Notes under the pieces: model-generated | Told to the model about the DNA's origin: nothing | The model's input: only the letters and a program-made list of their open reading frames with translations | The model's database searches: none | Translations under genes and position numbers: made by a program | Shown here: piece by piece, positions 1 through 7,524 of the stretch | Numbering within the stretch: the first letter of the stretch is position 1 | Layout: every line of letters begins with the position of its first letter | Assembly (NCBI RefSeq): GCF_036417355.1 | Contig: NZ_CP143889.1 | Span: forward strand, 1,550,001 to 1,614,000 | DNA from: Akkermansia sp. RCC_12PD | Lineage (GTDB): Bacteria > Verrucomicrobiota > Verrucomicrobiia > Verrucomicrobiales > Akkermansiaceae | DNA length: 64,000 nt | Direction of reading: 5' to 3'

Positions 1-464
1 TCGGGGGCTATCCGGACTCCGCCATGGTCAAATTAGACGGGACTCATCTATTCATCAGAAATGAAGTCCTATGTCCTTATTACTAAAATATCTCCATTCT
101 TCCTATTGAGCTCAAAAACTGGCAGACAGCTGTCTTGGAGTACATGTTCCCAAATCCGTATGGGATAGACCAGGCTCCGTTATGGGCAAATTCCCTTGGG
201 CATGTATCAGGTATACGGGAAAAAATTCCTTCTCCATTTATTTTATATATACATTGTATGAGACCATTTTTTGTATAATGAAATTGCTATCAGCATATTA
301 CAAAAAATAGTCTTTTGTGCATCAGGAAATACCCCGAAGAGAGCAAACAGCTTATTCTGAATAATTATCCAGAATAATTTGTAAGAATTAGCGGAATGCT
401 CCCCTTGCTATAATACCGGACGGATACCCGGAAATTGTCTGCATGCCTTCAAATCCATTGAGAA
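1..464. other. AT-rich non-coding flank with degenerate repeats
   Basis: No convincing gene is present. The stretches 230-310 and 352-392 resemble non-coding stretches at 7880-7950, 8012-8090, 8212-8248 and 8474-8508. Shared strings include ATACATTGTATGAGACCAT (here about 250-268, and again about 8031-8049) and a CCAGAAT..ATTTGTA block. Read on the minus strand, these match pieces of decayed coding sequence described at 7511-8538. I read this as one more worn copy of the same family at the left edge of the island. Confidence 0.5.
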
Positions 465-1088
465 TTAAATTCCCTTGAACCAGATGTTCCTGCTGTTGGA
501 TTTGAACGGCCTTCCCAGTAGGAACATGCAGTACTTCATCCATCCGGTTTGATGGTGCCCCGGATCATAGTATTGCCTCCGAAGAAAATCCCTGTCCTGT
601 AGCGTAACCGAGTCGTTTTCGCGGATTTTCAGTTCATCCAGCTTTCTCCTGATCTGGCAGTAATAAACGTACCTGGTTCCTTCTGTCAGTCCGAAACACC
701 ATTCAAAGAACTCTTTACCCCTGTATAGTAATATATTTTCAGGGACTCCCGGCTTCTTCTTCTCCTGGGTTGCCCAATATTCCCTGAGTTCCTTGACAAA
801 TTCATTCCATGGTTTTTGAGTGTATTTGTTTGGGATAGGACGCCTCCCCCTCTTATTCTCCCTGTATTTGACAGGACCTTCGTTCAGGTAATTATTAATC
901 CATCTATAGACAGTCGCAGGACGTATACCCAGTTTCCTTGCAATGGCCGGAACAGGATTTTCCCTCTTATAGAGCAATACCGCCTTCCTGCGGAGTTTTT
1001 CCCGTTCTTCCGCAGTCAGCTTCCTCGTGTCCTGCTTATCCGCCGGGACAAATGGCCGTTTCCTTTTCCTCATTTTACCTGCGAACAT
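465..1088 (-). CDS. Transposase-like helix-turn-helix protein
   Basis: A 207-residue basic protein. Residues about 24-70 form a helix-turn-helix of the kind found at the N-terminus of IS630-type transposases: IARKLGIRPATVYRWINNYL, followed by a GRRPIP turn. The rest (about 90-207) is basic and aromatic-rich, and I see no DDE catalytic domain, so it is more likely a DNA-binding regulator or a truncated transposase than an active enzyme. It is transcribed divergently from the polymerase-like gene at 1220 across a 131-bp AT-rich gap, an arrangement common for a regulator and its target. The start is the first ATG of the frame; a second ATG five codons in (MRKRKRPF) is equally possible. The specific function is unknown. 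Confidence 0.6.
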   Translation of the reverse strand: MFAGKMRKRKRPFVPADKQDTRKLTAEEREKLRRKAVLLYKRENPVPAIARKLGIRPATVYRWINNYLNEGPVKYRENKRGRRPIPNKYTQKPWNEFVKELREYWATQEKKKPGVPENILLYRGKEFFEWCFGLTEGTRYVYYCQIRRKLDELKIRENDSVTLQDRDFLRRQYYDPGHHQTGWMKYCMFLLGRPFKSNSRNIWFKGI

Positions 1089-1219
1089 CCATACAGGGAA
1101 CGGACGAATGAATCAATAAGATTTTCATTATATCCTTATTATAATGTATTTTAGAGGATGTATATTTCCATAATAAAAGAGCACTTAGGAATAAAAAGAA
1201 CATTCGGATACTACGAAGA

Positions 1220-2320
1220 ATGTTTATTAAAAATAATAATAAATTGATGGGTGTAACCAACACCCGTGTCACAAAAACCATCATCAACAATTCCAAACTC
1301 ATTAACGCCAATCAAACGGCTGAGAAAATCGGAATGCTCAAAAAGGACATGAAGCAAGTAGATGCCGAGAACTTGTTGAACGCCCTCCCTCTCGTCCAGG
1401 AGAACGGAGAACTGGCGCCAATACTTCCTCCCAAGGAATACGTCTACTTCACCATTCCTGTCAACAAGGTCAAACACGGCCTCTACAGGATGCTGTTCAA
1501 TCCCAATATCAAGGATGGTTCCCTCAACAAGAAAACCAGGACAAAGATCACCCCTATCTTTGAAGAGGCACTAACCAGCCTTGGCATTGAATCCATCCCG
1601 GTTCATCCCTGCATCCTCAAATCCTATAACCTGAATTCCATCTTCAAGGCTGAGATCAACTCTCCTGGGTTTAAGGAACTTATTGAAAATGCTAGGAAAA
1701 GAAAGCCAAATAACAAAACTGCTTTTGTTTCTGAAATTGCCGGCAAGCGTTTCGATAATGCATACAGCCAAAATGATGAGCATCCACGGGTTTACAACAT
1801 GTTCACCCCAATGCCTTCATCTATCAGGAAGCATGTATTCAAAAATGTCTATGGAGTTGACATGGTGGAAATTGACCTGACCAATTCCATTGTTCAGTGC
1901 CTTGCTGCACGCGGCCAATGCATGAAAATGCTCAAAGCGATCAAAACCAATACCCTGCTTCCTACAGATCAAGACGAAAGGGAAGAAACCAAGGAGAAAC
2001 TTATCACATGGATTTTCTCCCTGTTGTCAGGTACTGCCGATAAAAGATGGATTACCAGATGTAAAAACCAGTTGAGGGAATTCCTCACCGACGACTACTT
2101 CGATGAAATGGAATCCTTCATCAAGGCGATCGACGATCTGGAATCTTCCCATACCCTGTTCCACTACGAGGATATCCTCCGGGAGTTCTGCCGGAATCAT
2201 CCAGTCTGCATCAGCCTCCATGACGCCGTGTACATACCGGCAGACAGGACGGACCTGATTGATTCGCTCAAACAAACCCTGGACGAACACAAGTACTACT
2301 ACAAGGTCAAAGCCCTCTAG
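1220..2320 (+). CDS. Small family-A DNA polymerase-like (palm motif) protein
   Basis: A 366-residue protein I cannot assign to a named family. Residues 190-205 (RVYNMFTPMPSSIRKH) lead into a likely motif A, VEIDLTNSIVQ, with Asp219. A motif C-like SLHDAVYIP lies at 332-340 with His334-Asp335. In family-A polymerases motif A is a D-x-S-x-I-E-like strand and motif C carries the HD pair, so the spacing and order fit a polymerase palm. A stretch around 260-271 (KLITWIFSLLSG) could be the O-helix equivalent. At 366 residues it is far shorter than PolA and lacks the exonuclease domains. Its place beside a divergent HTH gene in a mobile-looking island suggests replication of, or priming for, an element. 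The functional call is inference; the motifs are seen. Confidence 0.5.
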   Translation: MFIKNNNKLMGVTNTRVTKTIINNSKLINANQTAEKIGMLKKDMKQVDAENLLNALPLVQENGELAPILPPKEYVYFTIPVNKVKHGLYRMLFNPNIKDGSLNKKTRTKITPIFEEALTSLGIESIPVHPCILKSYNLNSIFKAEINSPGFKELIENARKRKPNNKTAFVSEIAGKRFDNAYSQNDEHPRVYNMFTPMPSSIRKHVFKNVYGVDMVEIDLTNSIVQCLAARGQCMKMLKAIKTNTLLPTDQDEREETKEKLITWIFSLLSGTADKRWITRCKNQLREFLTDDYFDEMESFIKAIDDLESSHTLFHYEDILREFCRNHPVCISLHDAVYIPADRTDLIDSLKQTLDEHKYYYKVKAL

Positions 2321-2411
2321 GATCATCCCGGAGAACGGCATGGATTCCCTCCTTCACTGGGGGGAATCTTTCCGTTTTAATAGCAACAAACCTTTCAGAA
2401 GAAGTGACGGT

Positions 2412-3344
2412 TCACGACATTGATTCATCCCAGCTGCCAGTCGACGGATTCCAGGTTTTCTCGAAAGAAGCCTTGGACAATAATGCTTCGCATGGAGGTA
2501 GCAGGAAAAACGAAATCCTTTGAACGACCTCTTTCAAATGAACCGGAATCCCGGAAAGCAGAGAGACGGGAAATTTCTTTAGAAAGGCAGTCCATTGCAC
2601 CTCCTTCATTTTCAGGAATGAAGAAGACGTTATTATCAAAGAGGATGGAATATCCAGATGGCGCCTTTCAAAAGTAGCCTGGAGGGATCGGCTTAGAAGA
2701 TTTCCTTCAAACGAATGATGGCTGGACAGAACATAAATGTCATAAAAATCCTTCATCCTGGAATTTTGAAGTCCCAGGAAAACCATGGCATGGAATTTTT
2801 CAGCAATAGCGCTTTCCCGTGTATATCCCTGCAACATGGGTGGATTCATATCCAGCGCCGTAGGAAAATGAATGGGAATGGGAGCCGGCAGAACAATATC
2901 GGAAAAGCCTATGTCAATCTTCATCCGGATTCTCATCCGTTCCAGATACCCGAAAAACAAAATGCGGCGTCCCCGGTAATCCGATTCCTGGGTTATTTCC
3001 ATGGAAGTCACCGACTCTGGATCAAATGACAGCCCGTCATCCGGCACGGGTACGTCCAGAATCTTTTGAATGCACGCCTCAATGAATGAAGCGCTATTAT
3101 CCAATGTGCCCAACAAGTCTATATCCATTGTTGCCCTTGCCTGTGGAACATTCCAGACGCGCAGCATAAGCGCTCCTTTGAGGACAAAACTATGTTGAAA
3201 TTCAGATTGTCCCAGACGGTACAGGAATCTCTCCATCGCATAGTACTGAACGATTTCCTGGAAATTCCGTCCGTTTTTCCGAGACAGGTTGTAAAGCTTG
3301 TCTCTTATTGAAGCGGCCTTGTTGGCGGGATGTTCCTTGCTCAT
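2412..3344 (-). CDS. abiEii: AbiEii-type nucleotidyltransferase toxin
   Basis: A 310-residue protein of the AbiEii family (DUF1814), the nucleotidyltransferase toxin of type IV toxin-antitoxin/abortive infection systems. The fold's signature is visible: KGALML at 56-61 and the metal-binding DID at 74-76 (ATMDIDLL), followed by the family's typical FYDIYVLSS-like helix near residue 200. Length is normal for the family. It overlaps the upstream abiEi by four bases (ATGA), so the two are translationally coupled. AbiEii toxins transfer nucleotides to cellular RNA, stopping growth after phage attack; that comes from studied homologues, not from this sequence. The pair sits between the polymerase-like gene and the tRNA scar. 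Confidence 0.88.
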   Translation of the reverse strand: MSKEHPANKAASIRDKLYNLSRKNGRNFQEIVQYYAMERFLYRLGQSEFQHSFVLKGALMLRVWNVPQARATMDIDLLGTLDNSASFIEACIQKILDVPVPDDGLSFDPESVTSMEITQESDYRGRRILFFGYLERMRIRMKIDIGFSDIVLPAPIPIHFPTALDMNPPMLQGYTRESAIAEKFHAMVFLGLQNSRMKDFYDIYVLSSHHSFEGNLLSRSLQATFERRHLDIPSSLIITSSSFLKMKEVQWTAFLKKFPVSLLSGIPVHLKEVVQRISFFLLPPCEALLSKASFEKTWNPSTGSWDESMS

Positions 3345-3940
3345 ACGAGTGTTTCCAGATAAGGCATGATCGTTCGGGTAACTCCGCGAAGAGCGGCATA
3401 TTCATGAATGAGGGGAAGATTGACGGGATGATTATTCGCGTACATTTTGAGGGCTTCCAGAAATACATCCATTCCGACCCTGTTCCTGAAACGGAACACG
3501 TCCACCAGAGTCTTTTCCATATTGTAGACTTTCAGAGGCACTCCTTGCATGTCATGTGTTTCAATGCCCGCTTCATAAATGGCATCACGAAACCGGAATG
3601 TGTGCACGAGTGGATAGGAAGACCTGGGAGCATTCCCCTGGTAAGGAATGGCAATATCAACCGCATGGGGAATTTGTGTCGTCATGTCATGGAATGAAAG
3701 CGCCGACACAAGGCAAATAACCGCAGCAGGATATCTCCTGGCAACCATGAGCATTTCCGGCTCGTAAGGCAGGCTTTCATCGTTAAGACAGTAAAAGCCT
3801 CGTCCCCATCTTCGGATAATCCCCATCTCCATATATTTCTGCAGCATTCTTGCGGTCATCAGCGCAGGAAGAAGTTCCCCCCTCCGGATAACACCGCCTT
3901 TGTTACGGAAAAAATCTTTGATTGGAGCAGGGATAGTCAT
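3341..3940 (-). CDS. abiEi: AbiEi-type antitoxin / transcriptional repressor
   Basis: A 199-residue protein with an N-terminal winged helix (about 8-50: GVIRRGELLPALMTARML, then MGIIRRWGRGFY) and a C-terminal domain of the AbiEi family (about 60-190, including DIAIPYQ and YNMEKTLVDVFRFR). In studied AbiE systems this protein neutralises AbiEii and represses its own operon by binding inverted repeats. It is the first gene of the two-gene operon, and a perfect 11-bp inverted repeat lies immediately upstream of its ATG. The start is set by the ATG at 3940, directly adjacent to that operator-like site. Confidence 0.87.
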   Translation of the reverse strand: MTIPAPIKDFFRNKGGVIRRGELLPALMTARMLQKYMEMGIIRRWGRGFYCLNDESLPYEPEMLMVARRYPAAVICLVSALSFHDMTTQIPHAVDIAIPYQGNAPRSSYPLVHTFRFRDAIYEAGIETHDMQGVPLKVYNMEKTLVDVFRFRNRVGMDVFLEALKMYANNHPVNLPLIHEYAALRGVTRTIMPYLETLV

Positions 3941-3945
3941 GAGTC

Positions 3946-3982
3946 AAAAGTACACACTTGGATGAATGATATGTGTACTTTT
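3946..3982. promoter_or_regulatory. Inverted-repeat operator upstream of abiEi
   Basis: AAAAGTACACA at 3946-3956 is repeated in perfect inverted orientation at 3972-3982, with a 15-bp spacer, starting six bases before the abiEi ATG. Half-site centres are 26 bp apart, about 2.5 helical turns. Autorepression through such repeats is known for AbiE systems, so this is the probable AbiEi binding site. Binding itself is inferred. Confidence 0.6.
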
Positions 3983-4206
3983 AGAACATTTGAAAGAACA
4001 TGGCAAGTCGAAATTCTGGTCTCACCAGAACCATGCAGGAAGGAGTTGTTGGGCCAGAGATACCGGAAGATATACGGGGGAAGAGGTGAAAGGAAATGGC
4101 CTTCCCATGAAATTAAGAAGCATTTGTAATGAATAACTTACATAATGTCACCCCAAAAGCATCCATTTTCAGCTCAGCGAATTCATTGTTAATCACTTAT
4201 GCTCAA
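3983..4206. other. Gap between the AbiE operator and the tRNA fragment
   Basis: No gene is supported. A short hairpin TTCTGGT/ACCAGAA lies near 4010-4027. The stretch just before 4207 is where the body of a tRNA-Ser would lie if the gene were intact, but no matching 5' acceptor strand (expected GGACAGG) is present. Confidence 0.4.
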
Positions 4207-4240
4207 TGATTCGAGGCTTCGAATCCCTCCCTGTCCGCCA
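4207..4240 (+). other. Displaced 3' end of a tRNA-Ser gene (attachment-site scar)
   Basis: The segment contains a T-arm and 3' acceptor strand: GAGG/CCTC around the loop CTTCGAATC, then CCTGTCC, discriminator G and CCA. The CCTGTCC-G-CCA end is typical of bacterial tRNA-Ser. The upstream 5' half and anticodon arm are absent, so this is a fragment, not a functional tRNA. The best-conserved core is 4218-4240. A terminator follows directly, as after a native tRNA. Elements that integrate into tRNA 3' ends leave exactly this kind of displaced fragment at their far end. The identity as serine is inferred from the acceptor end. Confidence 0.6.
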
Positions 4241-4251
4241 TTAATTTTCCG

Positions 4252-4287
4252 CCGCAATGTATTCGTAATGAATATATTGCGGTTTTT
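4252..4287 (+). terminator. Rho-independent terminator behind the tRNA fragment
   Basis: A 13-bp stem (CCGCAATGTATTC at 4252-4264 with GAATATATTGCGG at 4270-4282, one G-T wobble), a 5-nt loop and a T5 tail at 4283-4287. It lies 12 bases after the tRNA CCA end and most likely is the original tRNA-Ser terminator. It also insulates the RT operon from upstream transcription, which argues against a long leader for that operon. Confidence 0.75.
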
Positions 4288-4361
4288 GTTTGTAGGGCTG
4301 TGGGGAAGAAATGGGGAAAATTAGAAGAAAGAAACTGGACTCTTTTTTCTTCAATTGGTAT

Positions 4362-4367
4362 TATAAT
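4362..4367 (+). promoter_or_regulatory. Candidate -10 box of the RT operon
   Basis: A perfect TATAAT lies 10 bases before the ATG at 4378, downstream of the terminator at 4252-4287. No good -35 hexamer is seen at 16-18 bp spacing. If it is used, transcription would begin at or within a few bases of the start codon, giving a nearly leaderless mRNA. Confidence 0.35.
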
Positions 4368-4377
4368 CTCCACTATC

Positions 4378-5982
4378 ATGGGGGATTCAACCGACTATTA
4401 TAATCTAGCCATCAAGAACATAGCTGAATATGGTGATACGGATATTTTTCCATATCCAGTTGAAAATGCACTTTTTTTCGATGATCCTGGGAAAATAAAA
4501 TCCCTCTTGGAGGATATAGACAAAAATTTCAATACATGGCTAAGTAATTACCCAATAGAGGCTATTCAAACTTGTGTTCCAGTTGGATACACAGGTTATC
4601 GCTGGGCTACACTAATTGATCCTATATGGAATGCATATTTTCTCGCTCAAGTTTTGAAAATATCCGAAAAATTAGAGGAAAAGAGAATATCTATAGATAA
4701 AGATACAGTATATTCATATCGTATTAATTTTGGGAAAGATAGTGGAAAAATTTTCAACAGCGAAATAAATTGGCGCAAATTTTACGAAAAATCTGCATTA
4801 ATATGCGAAGGATTTAATTATGTAGTAAAATTTGATATATCTGATTTTTATAATAGAATATATCATCATCGGTTAGAAAATGCACTAAAGAGAACAGAAG
4901 CTGACGCTGACGTCATAAAAAAAATATTAACTATACTACAAGATATTTCAGGCAATGTTTCTTATGGTTTACCAATAGGCGGCAATGCTTCTAGGATTTT
5001 AGCAGAGATCTTATTGAATTCGATGGATCAAATGCTGTTGATAAAAAGAATAAAATTCTGTCGATATGTAGATGATTATATTTTATTTGCTGATTCATAT
5101 GAAGATGCATATAAAAAATTAAATTTATGTGCTGAATTTTTACTAAAAAATGAAGGATTAGCATTGCAAAAAAACAAGACTCAGATAATGCTGAAATCTG
5201 AATTTATTTCACATGTAAGAGCAACTTTAGAAGGAGAAGACCGTGAAAAGAATAAAGAAAAGGTTCATTTCATGAATCTTCATTTACATTATGACCCTTA
5301 TTCTATAACTGCAGCAGAAGATTACGAGACATTGAAATCTCAATTAAACCAATATGATATAGTATCTTTAATAAAATCTGAAATAAGAAAAAGTAGAATA
5401 CATCAAGCTTTTGGCAAACAACTGCTTAACGCAGTAAGATATCTAGATAATGAGCAACTTAATTTAGCCTTTATTGTAATAGGTGAAAATCTTGATAAAT
5501 TGTATCCTATTTATCCTTCGGTTATGATACTAGCTCATAAGAAACTTCTTTTATGTGAGAAATCAACAATCGAAAAATTCATTGGGCAGTTATGTGAATT
5601 GGTAGAAAACGATTCTTATATAATACAATCAGATAATAATGCTTCATATACAGCACGAGTGCTTTCTTTAGTTAATTTAGAAATATCAACTCAAGCAATA
5701 GCAAAATTATCCGAACGAACTTCAGAATTAATTCGTTTAAATTGCTTATATGCCATGATTAATTTAAAAAATGAATTTTGGCTATCAGATAGAATTAAGA
5801 ATTTTCTTGCAGTAGGAAAATTTGAGAGAAGAACCCTGATCGCTGCTTCCTATTTCCTCGGTGATGAGGGGCAACATTGGAGACAGCATTCTAGAGAAAA
5901 GTTTTCAAAATTTGAAACTGTATTTAAAGATTGGGTTTCTTCTAAGTCTCCATTACAAAATAACTGGAAATTACCATTATGA
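4378..5982 (+). CDS. Reverse transcriptase of the Abi/unknown-group (DRT-like) type with helical C-terminus
   Basis: A reverse transcriptase of 534 residues from the ATG at 4378; a GTG at 4300 would add 26 unconvincing residues. RT motifs are intact: FDISDFY (152-158, motif A Asp), YGLPIGGNASR (196-206, motif B), YVDD (230-233, motif C) and LALQKNKT (261-268). There is no group II intron maturase domain, no thumb X/HNH domain, and no retron-type NAxxH or VTG signature that I can recognise. The C-terminal ~250 residues are helical and repeat-like (IRLNCLYAMINLKNEFW, RRTLIAASYFLGDEG), resembling the alpha-repeat tail of Abi-type and unknown-group defence RTs. The next gene overlaps by ATGA, so they are co-translated. 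Codons are strongly AT-rich, unlike the core genes, which indicates transfer. The subgroup cannot be assigned from sequence reading alone. Confidence 0.82.
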   Translation: MGDSTDYYNLAIKNIAEYGDTDIFPYPVENALFFDDPGKIKSLLEDIDKNFNTWLSNYPIEAIQTCVPVGYTGYRWATLIDPIWNAYFLAQVLKISEKLEEKRISIDKDTVYSYRINFGKDSGKIFNSEINWRKFYEKSALICEGFNYVVKFDISDFYNRIYHHRLENALKRTEADADVIKKILTILQDISGNVSYGLPIGGNASRILAEILLNSMDQMLLIKRIKFCRYVDDYILFADSYEDAYKKLNLCAEFLLKNEGLALQKNKTQIMLKSEFISHVRATLEGEDREKNKEKVHFMNLHLHYDPYSITAAEDYETLKSQLNQYDIVSLIKSEIRKSRIHQAFGKQLLNAVRYLDNEQLNLAFIVIGENLDKLYPIYPSVMILAHKKLLLCEKSTIEKFIGQLCELVENDSYIIQSDNNASYTARVLSLVNLEISTQAIAKLSERTSELIRLNCLYAMINLKNEFWLSDRIKNFLAVGKFERRTLIAASYFLGDEGQHWRQHSREKFSKFETVFKDWVSSKSPLQNNWKLPL

Positions 5983-6668
5983 TATCGGAAACTAGTTTTT
6001 CTAAAAATTATTCGGCATTTTGGTTAGAATTTACACCGTGGGCTAAAAATTATCTTAATGCTATCAATGCAGGGTTGGCCGAAAATATTTTCCCTCCTAT
6101 TTCCACTAAAGAAGACCCTTTATATAGATCCATTAATAACGTCATATCTTTTAATTTATTCAAAAATAAAAAAATAAATGGCATAGATGATATAGATATT
6201 TCCGTTCGAGAATCTTATGATATTTTATTGAATCTCCCTAGAAATAATTTAGAAAGCTATCAATTAAACGATGATAACTTGAAAATAATTCACGAAATGA
6301 CAAATAGAATGTTATCCGTGTATAATGAAAACGATATTATTATTCATCCAAAATTTAATGGATGTGGAGTTTTAAGTAATTGTAAAGGAGATATTTATTA
6401 TAAGGATGTTTTATCTGAAATCAAGGCTGGAGATAGGAATTTTCAAATTCAAGATTTACGTCAATTAATAACATATATTTCTTTAAATTGGACTTCAAAT
6501 ACGTATAAAATTGATAAGATACAACTTTTTAATCCAAGAACAGGAAAATTTTGGGAATCTCATATTAATAATTTTATAGAGTCAATAACAGATCTATCAT
6601 ATGAAGATTTATGTCAAAAAGTATGTAGTTATTTATCAGATTTATCATATGATGTAATCTTGGAATAG
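5979..6668 (+). CDS. PD-(D/E)XK nuclease-like partner of the RT
   Basis: A 229-residue protein of no family I can name. Residues 122-166 carry a plausible PD-(D/E)XK nuclease core: HPKFNGCGVL, then GD (Asp138), then SEIKAG with Glu147 and Lys149, then DLRQLITY with Gln162 and Tyr166. This is the order and spacing of motifs II-IV in many restriction-like nucleases. The N-terminal 100 residues are helical and unassigned. The ATG overlaps the RT stop (ATGA), which strongly implies a shared mRNA and stoichiometric production. Low GC matches its neighbours. Nuclease activity is an inference from the motif; a structural, non-catalytic role is possible. Confidence 0.6.
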   Translation: MISETSFSKNYSAFWLEFTPWAKNYLNAINAGLAENIFPPISTKEDPLYRSINNVISFNLFKNKKINGIDDIDISVRESYDILLNLPRNNLESYQLNDDNLKIIHEMTNRMLSVYNENDIIIHPKFNGCGVLSNCKGDIYYKDVLSEIKAGDRNFQIQDLRQLITYISLNWTSNTYKIDKIQLFNPRTGKFWESHINNFIESITDLSYEDLCQKVCSYLSDLSYDVILE

Positions 6669-6693
6669 CATTAATAATATTTTATTAAAAATA

Positions 6694-7524
6694 ATGCCTG
6701 ATGATAGAAAAACTATAAAAGCATACATTTTCATGAGCTATGAGAACCTCATAAATGTTTTGCAAAACCAGTCTCTAAAACTCATTCTTCCTCAAGAAAC
6801 TAATGATGTTTTTGAATGTAATCCTGTTTTTGATCCAATTTGGTTAGAAGAATCGGCTTATAGTGAAGCCAATGAGGTTGGTTTCATTAGTTTTTGCTCC
6901 GATTATAAATCTTCCGCAATGTGGGGATTATATGGAGATAGCCATAAGGGCGTCTGTATTGAATTCGAATTTCCATATACTTCAATAGATGATACTCGCC
7001 CCGAATTAGAGTATCATTTAGATTTTGATCATGAAGCAGCATTATTAGAACATGAATCTGAGGGAAAGAGTTTGATTTTAAGTGATGTAAAGTATTCAAA
7101 TCAACGAGTAGCTTTTTTAAATGAAGAAGAACTAAAAAGAGAATTCGAGTTATTATCTGATAAACCCGATGATTATAAAAATTGGTGTAAAGAAAGGCAT
7201 CAAGAAACTTATGTTGAGAGCTTGCATCGAAAAGACATTGTTTGGCAAGGAGAGAAGGAAAAAAGAATTTTATTTAATCTATGGCGAGATGGCATAATCT
7301 CGCGTGGAGAATTATTTTTTGTGAAAGGATTGAATAAATACATTAGACGTATTTTATTAGGTTGGAAATGTTCAAGAAGTACAAATAAAACAGTGCTCAT
7401 AGTAAACAATACATTGGTTCAAGAAGCCGTATATATTGTCAATGTAGAACGTGTACATGCAAGATTTGATACGTTTGATGTATATACTGATAGCGAGGAA
7501 CCTTATAATATTAATATTTTTTAA
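6694..7524 (+). CDS. DUF2971 family protein, third gene of the RT operon
   Basis: A 276-residue protein with the DUF2971 hallmark GFISFCSDYKSSAMWGLYGD at 62-81, followed by HKGVCIEFEF at 84-93. Members carry the pattern S-x-x-x-x-x-x-M-W-x-x-Y-x-x-x-H-x-G-x-x-I-E-F and are frequent in defence islands, but the biochemical activity is not established to my knowledge. It starts 25 bp after the preceding stop on the same strand with the same AT-rich composition, so it is probably the third gene of the operon. Its last bases overlap the worn end of a decayed gene on the other strand (7511). It could also be an independent passenger. Confidence 0.72.
   Translation: MPDDRKTIKAYIFMSYENLINVLQNQSLKLILPQETNDVFECNPVFDPIWLEESAYSEANEVGFISFCSDYKSSAMWGLYGDSHKGVCIEFEFPYTSIDDTRPELEYHLDFDHEAALLEHESEGKSLILSDVKYSNQRVAFLNEEELKREFELLSDKPDDYKNWCKERHQETYVESLHRKDIVWQGEKEKRILFNLWRDGIISRGELFFVKGLNKYIRRILLGWKCSRSTNKTVLIVNNTLVQEAVYIVNVERVHARFDTFDVYTDSEEPYNINIF

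Noticed and set aside
1-27. Possible second tRNA 3' end (ACTCCGCCA)
   Set aside because: There is no T-loop before it and no pairing T-stem, so the resemblance is only the last few bases.
4300-4377. GTG start for the RT at 4300
   Set aside because: The 26 extra residues lack family resemblance, and the segment lies just after a terminator and spans the -10-like box; ATG 4378 is preferred.
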